Shown: piece by piece, positions 35,400 through 44,978 of the stretch
How positions within the stretch are numbered: the first letter of the stretch is position 1
Layout of the letters: the number at the start of each line of letters is the position of its first letter
NCBI RefSeq assembly: GCF_900103195.1
Contig: NZ_FMWU01000018.1
Coordinates: forward strand, 1-64,000
Direction of reading: 5' to 3'
DNA length: 64,000 nucleotides
Source of the DNA: Methylobacterium sp. UNC378MF
GTDB lineage: Bacteria; Pseudomonadota; Alphaproteobacteria; Rhizobiales; Beijerinckiaceae
Position numbers and translations under genes: made by a program
The notes under the pieces: generated by a model
What the model saw: only the letters and a program-made list of their open reading frames with translations
What the model was told of the DNA's origin: nothing
The model's database searches: none

Positions 35400-35718
35400 T
35401 ATACCGTGGATTCGTCAGCCTTCCGGGCGGATCCGTCCTCCACACCGCGTGCGTACGCCTAAGAAGTGTGCATGATGCCGCCGGCGCGAGCGTGAGGCCG
35501 GCTCAGCGCTTGGGAGGAGGCCATGAGGACGGCAGGGACCGCGTCTGCGGACGTGCGCAGGAGCTTGGCTGCAACTTGTCCGTACTCAGCCGCAGGCTCG
35601 CGCGGCCCTTCGACCCGTCTCCCGGCACCATCATTGCACAGGCGTCGCCCGAGCGGGCGGGCCCGCGTACCCCGCCGCCAGCCGACACCGTTCGGCCCGA
35701 TCCAGGAGTTCCGTACCG
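35400..35718. other. Intergenic region upstream of gltI
   Basis: This stretch presumably contains the gltIJKL promoter, but I see no confident -35/-10 pair or operator. An ATG at 35523 with a good Shine-Dalgarno sequence opens a 68-codon frame that overlaps the gltI start out of frame. Its Ser/Arg/Pro-rich product looks non-functional. Confidence 0.4.
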
Positions 35719-36642
35719 ATGCAGTCTGATTTCGCTCGCCGTGGCCTAGCCGCGGCGCTGGGCCTGTCTCTCGCCCTCGCTCCGATGAGCCTGCGGGCGC
35801 AGGAACTGACCGGCACCCTCAAGAAGGTGAAGGACGCCAACGCCATCGTCATCGGCTACCGCGACGCCTCCGTGCCGTTCTCGTATCTCGGCGGCGATCA
35901 GAAGCCGGTCGGCTACGCGATGGACATCTGCTACAAGATCGCCGACGCCGTGAAGGCCAAGCTCAACCTCCCGAACCTTGAGGTGAAGCTCAACCCGGTC
36001 ACCTCCGCCACCCGCATCCCGCTGATGGCGAACGGCACGATCGACCTCGAATGCGGCTCGACGACCAACAACGCCGAGCGCGAGAAGCAGGTGTGGTTTA
36101 CGAACTCGCACTTCCTGACCGCGACCCGCTACGTCTCGAAGAAGTCGGCCAACCTGCACACGATCGAGGACCTGAAGGGCAAGACCGTCGTGTCGACCTC
36201 GGGCACCACGAACATCAAGCAGATCAACGAGGCGAACACGGAGCGTAAGCTCGGCCTGACGATCCTGCCGGCCAAGGACCACGCCGAGGCGTTCCTGATG
36301 GTCGAGACCGGCCGCGCCGCAGCCTTCGTGATGGACGACGTGCTGCTCGCCTCGCTCGCCGCCTCCTCGAAGGATCCGTCCGCCTACGAGATCTCCACCG
36401 AAGCCCTGTCGAAGCCCGAGCCCTACGGCATCATGCTCCGCAAGGACGACACGGAGTTCAAGAAGGTCGCGGACGACGCCACCGCCAAGCTCTACACGAG
36501 CCCTGAGGGCAAGGCCCTCTACGACAAGTGGTTCACCAAGCCGATCCCGCCGCGCAACATCAACCTCAACCTGCCGATGAGCGCGGAGATGAAGAAGCAG
36601 TTCACGACCCCGATCTCGAGCCCCGATCCGGCGGCGTACTGA
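35719..36642 (+). CDS. gltI: Glutamate/aspartate ABC transporter substrate-binding protein
   Basis: This 307-residue periplasmic protein has a signal peptide ending near SLRAQE, then TLKKVKDANAIVIGYRDASV, ECGSTTNNAEREKQVW and VVSTSGTTNIKQI, the GltI pattern with binding residues for an acidic amino acid. It is the first gene of gltIJKL and is followed by an intercistronic hairpin before gltJ. It is clearly paralogous to the orphan binding protein at 27312. Confidence 0.93.
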   Translation: MQSDFARRGLAAALGLSLALAPMSLRAQELTGTLKKVKDANAIVIGYRDASVPFSYLGGDQKPVGYAMDICYKIADAVKAKLNLPNLEVKLNPVTSATRIPLMANGTIDLECGSTTNNAEREKQVWFTNSHFLTATRYVSKKSANLHTIEDLKGKTVVSTSGTTNIKQINEANTERKLGLTILPAKDHAEAFLMVETGRAAAFVMDDVLLASLAASSKDPSAYEISTEALSKPEPYGIMLRKDDTEFKKVADDATAKLYTSPEGKALYDKWFTKPIPPRNINLNLPMSAEMKKQFTTPISSPDPAAY

Positions 36643-36673
36643 GATCCGTTCGGTACGGTTTCATGCCATGATG

Positions 36674-36701
36674 CGCACCGCGGGCTCCGGCCTGCGGTGC
36701 G
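36674..36701 (+). promoter_or_regulatory. Intercistronic hairpin between gltI and gltJ
   Basis: The 8-bp arms CGCACCGC and GCGGTGCG enclose 12 bases, with no U-run after. Such hairpins after binding-protein genes often stabilise the upstream message and lower expression of the permease genes; that role here is inference. Confidence 0.5.
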
Positions 36702-36731
36702 TCTCTGTAAGTTCACAGTAGAAGCGGCGCG

Positions 36732-37454
36732 ATGAACTACAACTGGAACTGGCGGATCTTCTTCGACGCCTCGCCGGAGGGGAACGGCACGTATCTCGAC
36801 ATGCTGCTCTCGGGGCTCATGTGGACGATCACGACCGCGCTCTGCTCCTGGGTGATCGCGTTCTTCCTGGGCTCGCTGGTCGGCGTGCTGCGCACCCTGC
36901 CGTCGAAGCCCGCGAACGCGATCGGCACGGCCTATGTCGAGCTGTTCCGCAACGTGCCGCTGCTGGTGCAGATGTTCCTCTGGTACTTCGTGCTGCCCGA
37001 AGTGGTCCCGACCCGGATCGGTGACGCGATCAAGCAACTACCCGATGCGCCGTTCTACACGGCGGTGGTCTGCCTCGGCTTCTTCACCGCTTCGCGCGTC
37101 GCCGAGCAGGTCCGTGCCGGCATCCAGTCGCTGCCGCGGGGCCAGCGCATGGCCGGCACCGCCATGGGCTTCACGACCTACCAGACCTACCGCTACGTGC
37201 TGCTGCCCAACGCCTACCGGATCATCCTGCCGCCGATGACCTCGGAATTCCTCAACAACCTGAAGAACACGTCTGTGGCGCTGACCATCGGCCTGCTGGA
37301 GCTGACCGCGCGAGCCCGCTCGATGCAGGAATTCTCGTTCCAGGTATTCGAGGCGTTCACGGCTGCGACGATCCTCTACGTGATCATCAACCTCGTGGTC
37401 GTCACGGCGGCGACCTTCCTGGAGAAGGCGGTCGCCATCCCCGGCCAGCGCTGA
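36732..37454 (+). CDS. gltJ: Glutamate/aspartate ABC transporter permease GltJ
   Basis: This 240-residue permease of the His/Glu/Gln family has about five hydrophobic segments, the segment ELFRNVPLLVQMFLWYFVLPE after helix 2 and the EAA loop AGIQSLPRGQRMAGTAMG that contacts the ATPase. It starts MNYNWNWRIFF, typical of GltJ. gltK follows after 54 bp. Confidence 0.94.
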   Translation: MNYNWNWRIFFDASPEGNGTYLDMLLSGLMWTITTALCSWVIAFFLGSLVGVLRTLPSKPANAIGTAYVELFRNVPLLVQMFLWYFVLPEVVPTRIGDAIKQLPDAPFYTAVVCLGFFTASRVAEQVRAGIQSLPRGQRMAGTAMGFTTYQTYRYVLLPNAYRIILPPMTSEFLNNLKNTSVALTIGLLELTARARSMQEFSFQVFEAFTAATILYVIINLVVVTAATFLEKAVAIPGQR

Positions 37455-37508
37455 GGACAGCCCGCCCCCGATCCTCCGCCGTCCGACGGCCACCGCGAAC
37501 AGGCCCCG

Positions 37509-38201
37509 ATGCTCTCGAATTTCGACTTCTCCGTCATCGTCTCGTCCCTGCCCTACCTGTTCGGGCAGGGCATGGTCTTCACCGTGACGCTCACCGCCAT
37601 GGCGGCCGTGGGCGGCGTGATCATCGGCACGCTGCTGGCGATGGCGCGCCTGTCGGGCATCCCCGGCCTGTGGCACCTCGCCAAGGGCTATGTCGAGCTG
37701 TGCCGCTCGCTGCCGCTGGTCCTGGTGATCTTCTGGTTCTACTTCCTGGTGCCGTATATCGGCGCCTATCTGACCGGAGCCTCGACGCCGATCCAGGTCG
37801 GCGCCTTCCCGTCGGCCCTGATCACCTTCATGGCCTTCGAGGCGGCCTACTTCTCGGAGATTATGCGGGCCGGGATCCAGTCCATCCCGAAGGGACAGAC
37901 GGCCGCCGCCCAGGCGCTCGGGATGAATTACTGGCAGACCATGGGCAACGTGATCCTGCCCCAGGCCTTCCGCAACATGCTGCCGCTGCTGCTGACCCAG
38001 ACGATCATCCTGTTCCAGGATACGTCCCTCGTCTACGTGCTGTCGCTGACAGACTTCATGGGCGCCGCCTCGAAGGTCGCCCAGCGCGACGGCCGCCTCG
38101 TCGAGATGTATATCTTCGCAGCCGTGGTCTATTTCGCGATCTGCTTCTCGGCCTCGTACCTGGTGCGCCGTCTGCAGCGCCGCGTGGCCATCATCCGCTG
38201 A
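37509..38201 (+). CDS. gltK: Glutamate/aspartate ABC transporter permease GltK
   Basis: This 230-residue permease partners with GltJ. It shows GMVFTVTLTAMAAVGGVIIG in the first membrane helix, ELCRSLPLVLVIFWFYFLVP and the EAA loop AGIQSIPKGQTAAAQALGM. The C-terminus RRLQRRVAIIR is basic and cytoplasmic. It lies between gltJ and gltL with short spacers. Confidence 0.94.
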   Translation: MLSNFDFSVIVSSLPYLFGQGMVFTVTLTAMAAVGGVIIGTLLAMARLSGIPGLWHLAKGYVELCRSLPLVLVIFWFYFLVPYIGAYLTGASTPIQVGAFPSALITFMAFEAAYFSEIMRAGIQSIPKGQTAAAQALGMNYWQTMGNVILPQAFRNMLPLLLTQTIILFQDTSLVYVLSLTDFMGAASKVAQRDGRLVEMYIFAAVVYFAICFSASYLVRRLQRRVAIIR

Positions 38202-38221
38202 CCGACACTGGAGACTGTGTC

Positions 38222-39082
<861 letters not shown>

Positions 39083-39092
39083 CCGCGGGCCG

Positions 39093-40145
39093 TTAAGCCA
39101 GCGCCTCCTGCGCGGCCCGGTATTCCCGGCCGTGCTGGCAATAGCCCTCGACGATGCGGATCATCATAGCGCGCTTCTCCGCATCGAGGGGGGCCAGGAT
39201 CCGGGCCGGGCGGCCGCCCCAGAGATAGCCGGCCTCCAGGATCTGGCCGGGATCGGTGGTCGCGCCCGCCGCCAGCATGACGTCGTCGGCGATCAGGGTT
39301 CCGGACGCGATGCTGGCGCCGATGCCGATCAGCGCCCGCGCCCCGATCCGGCAATCGGCGATCCGGACGTTGTGGGCGACGGTGGTATCCCGCCCGATCA
39401 CCACGCCGTCCGCCCGAGTGCGGATGATTGTGTTGTCCTGAATATTGGTATCGGCCCCGATCACGATCGGGCCGACCTCGGCGTTGAGATCGCAGCAGAA
39501 CAGCACGCTGGCGCCGGCACCGAGGCTCACCCGTCCGCGCAGGCGGGCCGTGCGCGCCACAAAGACGCTGGCCTCGACCTCCGGCACCTCTCCCGGCGGG
39601 AAGGTTGGCCCGTCGCCCATGCGCTCGCGCACCCGCTCGGCGCGCTCGGCGATCTCGTCGGATCCGATGGCACGACTCGGACGAGCCGGGCTACCGGCAT
39701 AGGCATAGCCGCCGGGGAGATTCGCCCGGGGGAAGACGGTCGAGCCGGCCTCGATCACCGCGCCGTCGCCGACCTCTGCCCCATCAAGGATCACAACGTC
39801 GTCTTCGACGACCACGTCGGAGCCGAGCGTGCAGGCATGCACGACGCTGTTGCGCCCGACCGTGACGCGGTCGCCGACCCGGGTGCCGTGCGTCCGGGTG
39901 GCGATATGCACCGTCGAGCGGTGGCCGAGCCAGAAGCGGTCGCCGAGGGTCACCGTCTGACCGTCCGCGCGGATCACCGCCTCGTCGCCGATCCAGGCCT
40001 GCGCGCCGATCCGGGCCGCGCCGATCACCGTGCTGCCGCGCCCGCACCAGACGGGGCGACTCGCGAAATCCGGCTGCACGCCGTCGTAGGGCAGGATCAG
40101 GTCGGGGGTCACGCGGATATCCTTCTCCAGCGCCGTCCGGAGCAC
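39093..40145 (-). CDS. Tandem gamma-carbonic-anhydrase-like hexapeptide-repeat protein
   Basis: This 350-residue cytoplasmic protein contains two left-handed beta-helix domains of the gamma-carbonic anhydrase type, at about 31-160 and 190-320, each ending in the helix-breaking GSPAR or GGRPAR motif. Aligning each with classical gamma-CAs, domain 1 has H80 and H103 but R98 at the middle ligand position, and keeps R59-x-D61. Domain 2 has R242 and A263 at the outer ligand positions but keeps the middle one, H258. Single-domain members are about 170-200 residues. It may be a carbonic anhydrase, an acyl- or nucleotidyl-transferase relative, or a structural protein; the activity is unknown. It is convergent with gltL. 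Confidence 0.75.
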   Translation of the reverse strand: MLRTALEKDIRVTPDLILPYDGVQPDFASRPVWCGRGSTVIGAARIGAQAWIGDEAVIRADGQTVTLGDRFWLGHRSTVHIATRTHGTRVGDRVTVGRNSVVHACTLGSDVVVEDDVVILDGAEVGDGAVIEAGSTVFPRANLPGGYAYAGSPARPSRAIGSDEIAERAERVRERMGDGPTFPPGEVPEVEASVFVARTARLRGRVSLGAGASVLFCCDLNAEVGPIVIGADTNIQDNTIIRTRADGVVIGRDTTVAHNVRIADCRIGARALIGIGASIASGTLIADDVMLAAGATTDPGQILEAGYLWGGRPARILAPLDAEKRAMMIRIVEGYCQHGREYRAAQEALA

Positions 40146-40267
40146 GCGGGGTGATCCGGATGATCGCGGGCCGCGCGCCGGGCCGGCAGGGCGCGACGGA
40201 CCGTCTCATATAGAGGCGGGGCCGGGTGTGACAGGGACGGGACTGGCCGGCAAAGCCGCGGGCTCCT

Positions 40268-40747
40268 ATGGATCGGGTCATGAGCGCCCCCGTTCCGAGC
40301 ATCGGCATCCAGGCCGAGCCCTTCGACACCGCGGCCGAGATCGCCGACCTGAGTGCCAAGCTGGGCGGCCGGGCGGGCGCCGTCGTCACCTTCACCGGCC
40401 TCTGTCGCGACGAGGGCGGGCGGCTGGCGGCCCTGGAGCTGGAGCATTATCCCGGCATGGCCGAGGCCGAGATCGAGAGGGTCGCCGAAGAGGCGATCGC
40501 CCGCTGGCCGCTCCAGGCCCTGCGGGTAATCCACCGGCACGGTCTGGTGCGGCCGGGCGACGGCATCGTGCTCGTGGTCACCGCCGCGAGCCACCGGGTC
40601 GCCGCCTTCGAGGCCGCGGATTTCCTGATGGATTATCTCAAGACCCGCGCCCCATTCTGGAAACGCGAGCACCTCGCCGATGGCACGACCGGCGGCTGGG
40701 TCGCGGCGACGACCCAGGACGATGCCGCGGCCGGGCGCTGGAGCTGA
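40268..40747 (+). CDS. moaE: Molybdopterin synthase catalytic subunit MoaE
   Basis: MoaE transfers sulfur from MoaD thiocarboxylate to precursor Z in molybdenum cofactor synthesis. The 159-residue product has GAVVTFTGLCRDEGG, LELEHYPGMAEAEIERV, RVIHRHGLVRPGDGIVLVV and the active-site lysine region DYLKTRAPFWKREH near the C-terminus. An ATG four codons in (40280) is an alternative start. No moaD lies next to it here, so its partner must be elsewhere. It diverges from the hexapeptide-repeat gene. Confidence 0.94.
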   Translation: MDRVMSAPVPSIGIQAEPFDTAAEIADLSAKLGGRAGAVVTFTGLCRDEGGRLAALELEHYPGMAEAEIERVAEEAIARWPLQALRVIHRHGLVRPGDGIVLVVTAASHRVAAFEAADFLMDYLKTRAPFWKREHLADGTTGGWVAATTQDDAAAGRWS

Positions 40748-40765
40748 GCCTCTGATCGGCGCGCG

Positions 40766-40912
40766 CTACACGATCAGCGCGTTGAGCAGCACCGCGGCGG
40801 CGGCTCCCACGATCGAGATCCCGAGAAGGACCACGCTGCTGAGCTGATCCCCCGTATCGACGGTCCGGCCCGGGCCGAGGGATCGAACCTGCGTGTTGTC
40901 GTAGCTGCTCAT
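40766..40912 (-). CDS. 48-residue single-pass membrane protein
   Basis: An ATG at 40912 with a perfect ggagg 5 bp upstream opens a 48-codon gene. The product has a polar N-terminal half (MSSYDNTQVRSLGPGRTVD) and a C-terminal transmembrane helix (VVLLGISIVGAAAAVLLNAL). I do not recognise a family. The strong ribosome binding site and clean topology support a real gene; the longer open frame to 40996 lacks such support. It is convergent with moaE. Confidence 0.6.
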   Translation of the reverse strand: MSSYDNTQVRSLGPGRTVDTGDQLSSVVLLGISIVGAAAAVLLNALIV

Positions 40913-41063
40913 GGGGCCTCCTGGATCGGGCGGCGCCCGCATCTGCGCCGTGAGCGGACAACACGCGGACAGCAATCCGGTCCCCAGGTCGCGCACCGAA
41001 GCGGCGCTGGCGGACTTGACCCGTGAGGGCCCGCGGCGTTCGTGAGCCCGCGGTGCAGGAGCG

Positions 41064-42212
41064 ATGATGTCAGACAGCAGGGTTCAGGAATTGGAGGGCC
41101 CGGCCGTGTCCTGGCGCCAGACGGCGCCGCTCGCGGCCTCCGGGATCGCCGTGGTGTGCTTCGTGGCGGCGCTGGCGCTGGCCTGGATGTCGGCCGGTAC
41201 GCTCCTGCTGATCTTCGCCGGGGTGCTCCTCGGCGTCTTCCTCGACGGCCTGACCCGCGGGCTCGGCCGCATCCTCCCCCTGCCCCGGGGGCTGCGGCTG
41301 TCCATCGCCAGCCTTGCGGTCGCGGTCGCGGTGATCGGCTTCGGCAGCTACGGCGGCGCCACCATCGTGCAGCAGGGCCGGGACCTCGGCACGACGATCA
41401 AGGACCAGGCCGGCACGGTCTCGGGTTGGCTCTCCGAGCGGGGGATTGATGTCCCTAGCCTCGCCCCACAGGGCGGCGGCAAGGACGGCTCCACGGATGC
41501 GGGCCAGAGAGAGGGCGGCCTTGGCGGCCTCGCCAACGGCCTGCTGAAGGGCAGCGGCTCGATCGTCTCGGATGCCGGCAGCGTCCTCGGGCCCGCCGCC
41601 GCCGTGATCCTGGGCCTGTTCGACGCCCTCGGCAATGTCCTGGTCATCGCCTTTCTGGGCCTCGCCTTCGCGGCCGATCCGAAGGCCTACCGGGACGGGG
41701 CAGTCCGCTTCGTGCCGCCGGCGAAGCGCTGGCGCGCGACCCAGGTCCTCGACGGGGCCGGCGAGACCCTGCGGCACTGGCTGTTCGGACAGCTGATCAT
41801 CATGGCGGTGATCTTCCTGTGCACCTGGGCGGGCCTCGCCTTCCTGGGAATCGGCGGCGCGCTGATCCTGGGACTTCAGGCGGGCCTCCTCGCCTTCGTG
41901 CCCACGGTCGGGCCGCTGGTGGCGGGCCTCGTGATCATCCTGGCGGCCCTGGCCTCGGGCACGAAGGCGGTGATCGGCGCGATCGGCGTGTATCTCGCCG
42001 TGCAGTGCCTGGAGAGCTACGGCCTGACGCCGTTCATCCAGAAGCGGGCGCTGGACATCCCGCCGGCGACGATTTTCGCCGGCCAGCTAATCCTCGGCGT
42101 GATCTTCGGGCTATGGGGCATCGCCCTCGCCCTGCCGCTGATGGCGGTGATCAAGGTCCTGCTGGAGCAGCTCTACGTGGAGGATACGCTCCACGAGCAG
42201 CCGAGCAGCTGA
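41064..42212 (+). CDS. AI-2E family (PerM-like) transporter
   Basis: This 382-residue inner-membrane protein has about seven or eight hydrophobic segments. The family marks are LLLIFAGVLLGVFLDGL near the N-terminus, a large polar loop with GTTIKDQAGTVSGWLSERG, and the C-terminal helices around LAFVPTVGPLVAGLVIIL and FGLWGIALALPLMAVIKVL. Relatives export autoinducer-2 in some bacteria or act as Na+/H+ antiporters, so the substrate is open. The loop carries a Gly/Asp-rich insertion. It stands alone between the small membrane protein gene and the convergent amidase gene. Confidence 0.85.
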   Translation: MMSDSRVQELEGPAVSWRQTAPLAASGIAVVCFVAALALAWMSAGTLLLIFAGVLLGVFLDGLTRGLGRILPLPRGLRLSIASLAVAVAVIGFGSYGGATIVQQGRDLGTTIKDQAGTVSGWLSERGIDVPSLAPQGGGKDGSTDAGQREGGLGGLANGLLKGSGSIVSDAGSVLGPAAAVILGLFDALGNVLVIAFLGLAFAADPKAYRDGAVRFVPPAKRWRATQVLDGAGETLRHWLFGQLIIMAVIFLCTWAGLAFLGIGGALILGLQAGLLAFVPTVGPLVAGLVIILAALASGTKAVIGAIGVYLAVQCLESYGLTPFIQKRALDIPPATIFAGQLILGVIFGLWGIALALPLMAVIKVLLEQLYVEDTLHEQPSS

Positions 42213-42309
42213 GCGTCCCGGGCTCCCGCGCCGTCCGTCCGGGCGCCACGCCGCGGCCCCGAAGAGACGGTGTGGACGGGCCCCGTCGTCGAAGGGCGCG
42301 GCCGGCCGG

Positions 42310-43542
42310 TCAGCCGCGCAGGGCGGCCTCGATCATCCGGGCCACCGCCAGGGCCCGGCCGTCGTCGCCGAAGCGGCCGATCACCTGGACGCCCACCGGC
42401 AGGCGGTGTCCGGGCACCGGCACGTTCACGCAGGGCACGCCCATCAGCGTCCAGAGCTGGTTGAAGCGCGGATCCCCGGTGGAGGCCAGGGTCGCGGGCG
42501 CCGGACCCGGCGCCGAGAAGGTCAGGATCGCGTCGTAATCGGCGAAGAGGCCCTTCAGCACTCGCCGGGCGTGGTGGCCGTGGCGGCGGGCGTCGTCGTA
42601 CTGGGCCGGGCTGATCGCCGCGCCGGCCTCCAGATGCTCCCGGACGCGGGGCGGGAGCGCGTCGGCTTGCGTGTCGTATTCCCAGGCGAGCGCCAACCGC
42701 CCCTCGTAATTCTGGATGATGCGCTGCCGCTCCCAGGCCTGCGCCAGCTCCGGCGGCAGGGCGAGGTCGCTCACGCGCGCGCCGGCCCGCTCGGCCGCCT
42801 GCCGGGCTTGCGCCAGCGCCGCCTCGGCCTCCGGCTCGGGCGCCTCGGCGAAGTCCTGCTGCACCAATGCGATGCGCGGCGCCGAGCCCGCCGCTGCCGT
42901 CTGGATCTCCGGACGCCCTGTGACGAGCGCGAGGGCATGGGCGACATCCGCCACCCCGGCGGCGAACAGCCCGACCGTATCGAGGGCCCAGGAATAGGTC
43001 TTCACACCGACCGTGGGGATCAGCCGGAACGACGGCTTCACCGCCGCGCAGCCGCAATAGCTCGCCGGCCGGATCACCGACCCCGCCGTCTGCGTGCCGA
43101 GCGCCAGCGGCAGCATCCCGGCGCCGACGGCGGCGGCCGAGCCCGCCGAGGAGCCTCCCGGCGTGTGGCCGGGATCGTGCGGGTTGACCGTCTCGGTCGG
43201 ATCGCTGCTCGCGAAGGCCGTGGTGGTGGTCTTGGCGAGGGCGACGGCGCCGAGCTGCTTCAGCCGGCTCACCACGGCGGCATCGCCCCGGGGCGTCCAG
43301 CCCGCATAGATCGACGATCCCATCTGGCTCGGCAGGCCGGCGCTGTCGATGATGTCCTTGACGCCCACCGCGATGCCGGCGAGCGGCCCCGTCTCCGGGA
43401 TCGCCGGCGCCGCATCGAGCGTGACCAGCGCGTGCAGGTCCGGCTCCCGCGCGGCGATCGCGGCGCGGCACAGATCGATCGCGCCCGCGGGCGTCAGGGT
43501 GCCGGCGGAGATGCGGGCGCGGAGGTCGAGGAGCGAAAGCAT
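42310..43542 (-). CDS. Amidase of the amidase-signature family
   Basis: This 410-residue Ser-cisSer-Lys hydrolase has K62 in GIAVGVKDIIDSAG, the Gly/Ser loop TPGGSSAGSAAAVGAG with the cis-serine at S131, and the nucleophile S155 in GTQTAGSVIRPAS. Length is short for GatA (about 480) and lacks its C-terminal features, so it is more likely a metabolic amidase or allophanate/indoleacetamide-type hydrolase than part of GatCAB. The substrate is unknown. The last 98 bases to the AI-2E gene hold no feature. Confidence 0.88.
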   Translation of the reverse strand: MLSLLDLRARISAGTLTPAGAIDLCRAAIAAREPDLHALVTLDAAPAIPETGPLAGIAVGVKDIIDSAGLPSQMGSSIYAGWTPRGDAAVVSRLKQLGAVALAKTTTTAFASSDPTETVNPHDPGHTPGGSSAGSAAAVGAGMLPLALGTQTAGSVIRPASYCGCAAVKPSFRLIPTVGVKTYSWALDTVGLFAAGVADVAHALALVTGRPEIQTAAAGSAPRIALVQQDFAEAPEPEAEAALAQARQAAERAGARVSDLALPPELAQAWERQRIIQNYEGRLALAWEYDTQADALPPRVREHLEAGAAISPAQYDDARRHGHHARRVLKGLFADYDAILTFSAPGPAPATLASTGDPRFNQLWTLMGVPCVNVPVPGHRLPVGVQVIGRFGDDGRALAVARMIEAALRG

Positions 43543-43635
43543 AATGCATTCAGTCCGCGCACAGCGGCGCTGTCAACCGAGACGCCACAGCCCGCGGCAT
43601 TCCCGAAACGCCGTTGACGAACGCTTTACGCGACC

Positions 43636-44643
43636 GTGCGCATCGTCCGGGTCATGTGGCGTGGCGTATCCCTGTTCTCGGCCCTGGCGCTGTTCGGTGC
43701 GGGCCTGACCGCGTGCTCGATCAACCATTTCGAGCGACGCGAACCGTGGCGCGATCAGGCGGAGCAGGTCTGCCTGGCCAAGAAGCTGGTCGAGCCTTCG
43801 GAATACATCACGCCCATCGCGGCGATGGACGGTCCGGGACCCTGCGGCATGCAGCAGCCCTTCCGGGTGACGCGGCTTGGCGGCGGCTCGGTCGTACTGA
43901 AGCAGCGGATGACGCTGGGCTGCCCGGCGCTCGCCGAGGCCGACGCGTGGCTGGCCGACACGATCCAGCCGGCCGCCAACCTCTATTTCGGCGTCCCGGT
44001 GGCCGAGATCAACGCCGGCTCCTATTCCTGCCGCGGTCGCAACAACCAGCCCGGCGCCAAGCTCTCCGAGCACGGTTTCGGCAACGCGATCGATGTGATG
44101 TCGATCAAGCTCGCTGATGGCCACGTGATCACCGTGAAGGGCGGCTGGCGCGGCACCGAGGCCGAACAGGGTTTCCTGCGCGAGATCTTCCTCGGTGCCT
44201 GCCAGCGCTTCACGACGGTGCTGGCGCCGGGCTCGAACGTGTTCCACTACGACCACATCCACGTGGATCTCGCCCGGCATGACCCGCGCGGTCTGCGGCG
44301 GATCTGCCAGCCGATGATCAAGTTCACGCCGCAGCTCGGCACCGGCGTCGAGCGGCCGCTGAGCCGTCCGGTCCCGCCGCCGCGCCAGCCCGCCGCCCCG
44401 CAGGCGCCGGCGGATGTGGAAGAGGACGATCCCTACGGTGTGTCGCCGATGTCGAAGGCCGGCAGCGCGACGCACGTCGCCCGGGCGCCTTCCCGCACGC
44501 CCGACCGCCCGGCCGCGGCCTCGGCCTACACCGCAGCGCCGCCGGTGCGGCCGGCGCCGCGGGTCGCCGCCCCCGAGGAGCCCGCGCAAGACGACGAGCC
44601 GCTGCAGCTCGGCGCGCCGCCGGGCGCGGGGCCGATCTACTGA
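43636..44643 (+). CDS. Extensin-like lipoprotein with LAS-type metallopeptidase motif
   Basis: This 335-residue protein begins with a lipoprotein signal (LFGAGLTAC, lipidated C27) and carries the bacterial Extensin-like C-terminal domain at about 95-225. LSEHGFGNAIDVM gives H146-x6-D153 and YDHIHVD gives H207-x-H209, the Zn-binding pattern of LAS peptidases such as VanY-type carboxypeptidases, so a cell-wall peptidase role is likely. The last 100 residues are Pro/Ala-rich. The start is GTG at 43636; an in-frame ATG at 43654 also gives the signal peptide. It diverges from the amidase gene. Confidence 0.82.
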   Translation: MRIVRVMWRGVSLFSALALFGAGLTACSINHFERREPWRDQAEQVCLAKKLVEPSEYITPIAAMDGPGPCGMQQPFRVTRLGGGSVVLKQRMTLGCPALAEADAWLADTIQPAANLYFGVPVAEINAGSYSCRGRNNQPGAKLSEHGFGNAIDVMSIKLADGHVITVKGGWRGTEAEQGFLREIFLGACQRFTTVLAPGSNVFHYDHIHVDLARHDPRGLRRICQPMIKFTPQLGTGVERPLSRPVPPPRQPAAPQAPADVEEDDPYGVSPMSKAGSATHVARAPSRTPDRPAAASAYTAAPPVRPAPRVAAPEEPAQDDEPLQLGAPPGAGPIY

Positions 44644-44978
44644 GCGGCGGGCGCGCCTCGCCGGCGTCGCACCGGGCGCCGGTCCGACAGTGCCGTCGAT
44701 CCGGGACTGCGGAGCAGGGCCCGGACTCCAGCACCGCGCCGCGTGCTCGGACTGGCCCCGTCGGAGATGCTGGATTCCGTGTTCGCCATCGGCGCACCGG
44801 AAGGACGAAGCGACACCCTGCTAAGCACCGATCCGGCGTCTCGCCTCGAGAAGCAACTGTAGCGGGCGCGCCGCACAGGCCGCCAAAGCGCCGGGGCTGG
44901 GCTCCCGGAGCTTGACTGGCGGCGCGGCGAGGCCATCGTTCGCGGATGCAGGATCGCACATCCGTCGAGGCACGCGCC
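44644..44978. other. Intergenic region without recognised features
   Basis: This 335-bp gap between the extensin-like gene and a secreted-protein gene contains several short GC-rich frames but none with a convincing start, composition or homology. I see no terminator with a U-run. The promoter of the following gene presumably lies near its 3' end. Confidence 0.4.

Noticed and set aside
35523..35729. 68-codon frame with a good Shine-Dalgarno sequence upstream of gltI
   Set aside because: The product is Ser/Arg/Pro-rich with no domain, and it overlaps the gltI signal peptide out of frame; it may be chance in GC-rich DNA.
43611..43630. TTGACGAACGCTTTAC before the extensin-like gene as a CtrA box
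   Set aside because: Two mismatches, one in each half-site; too weak to claim without genome-wide scoring.
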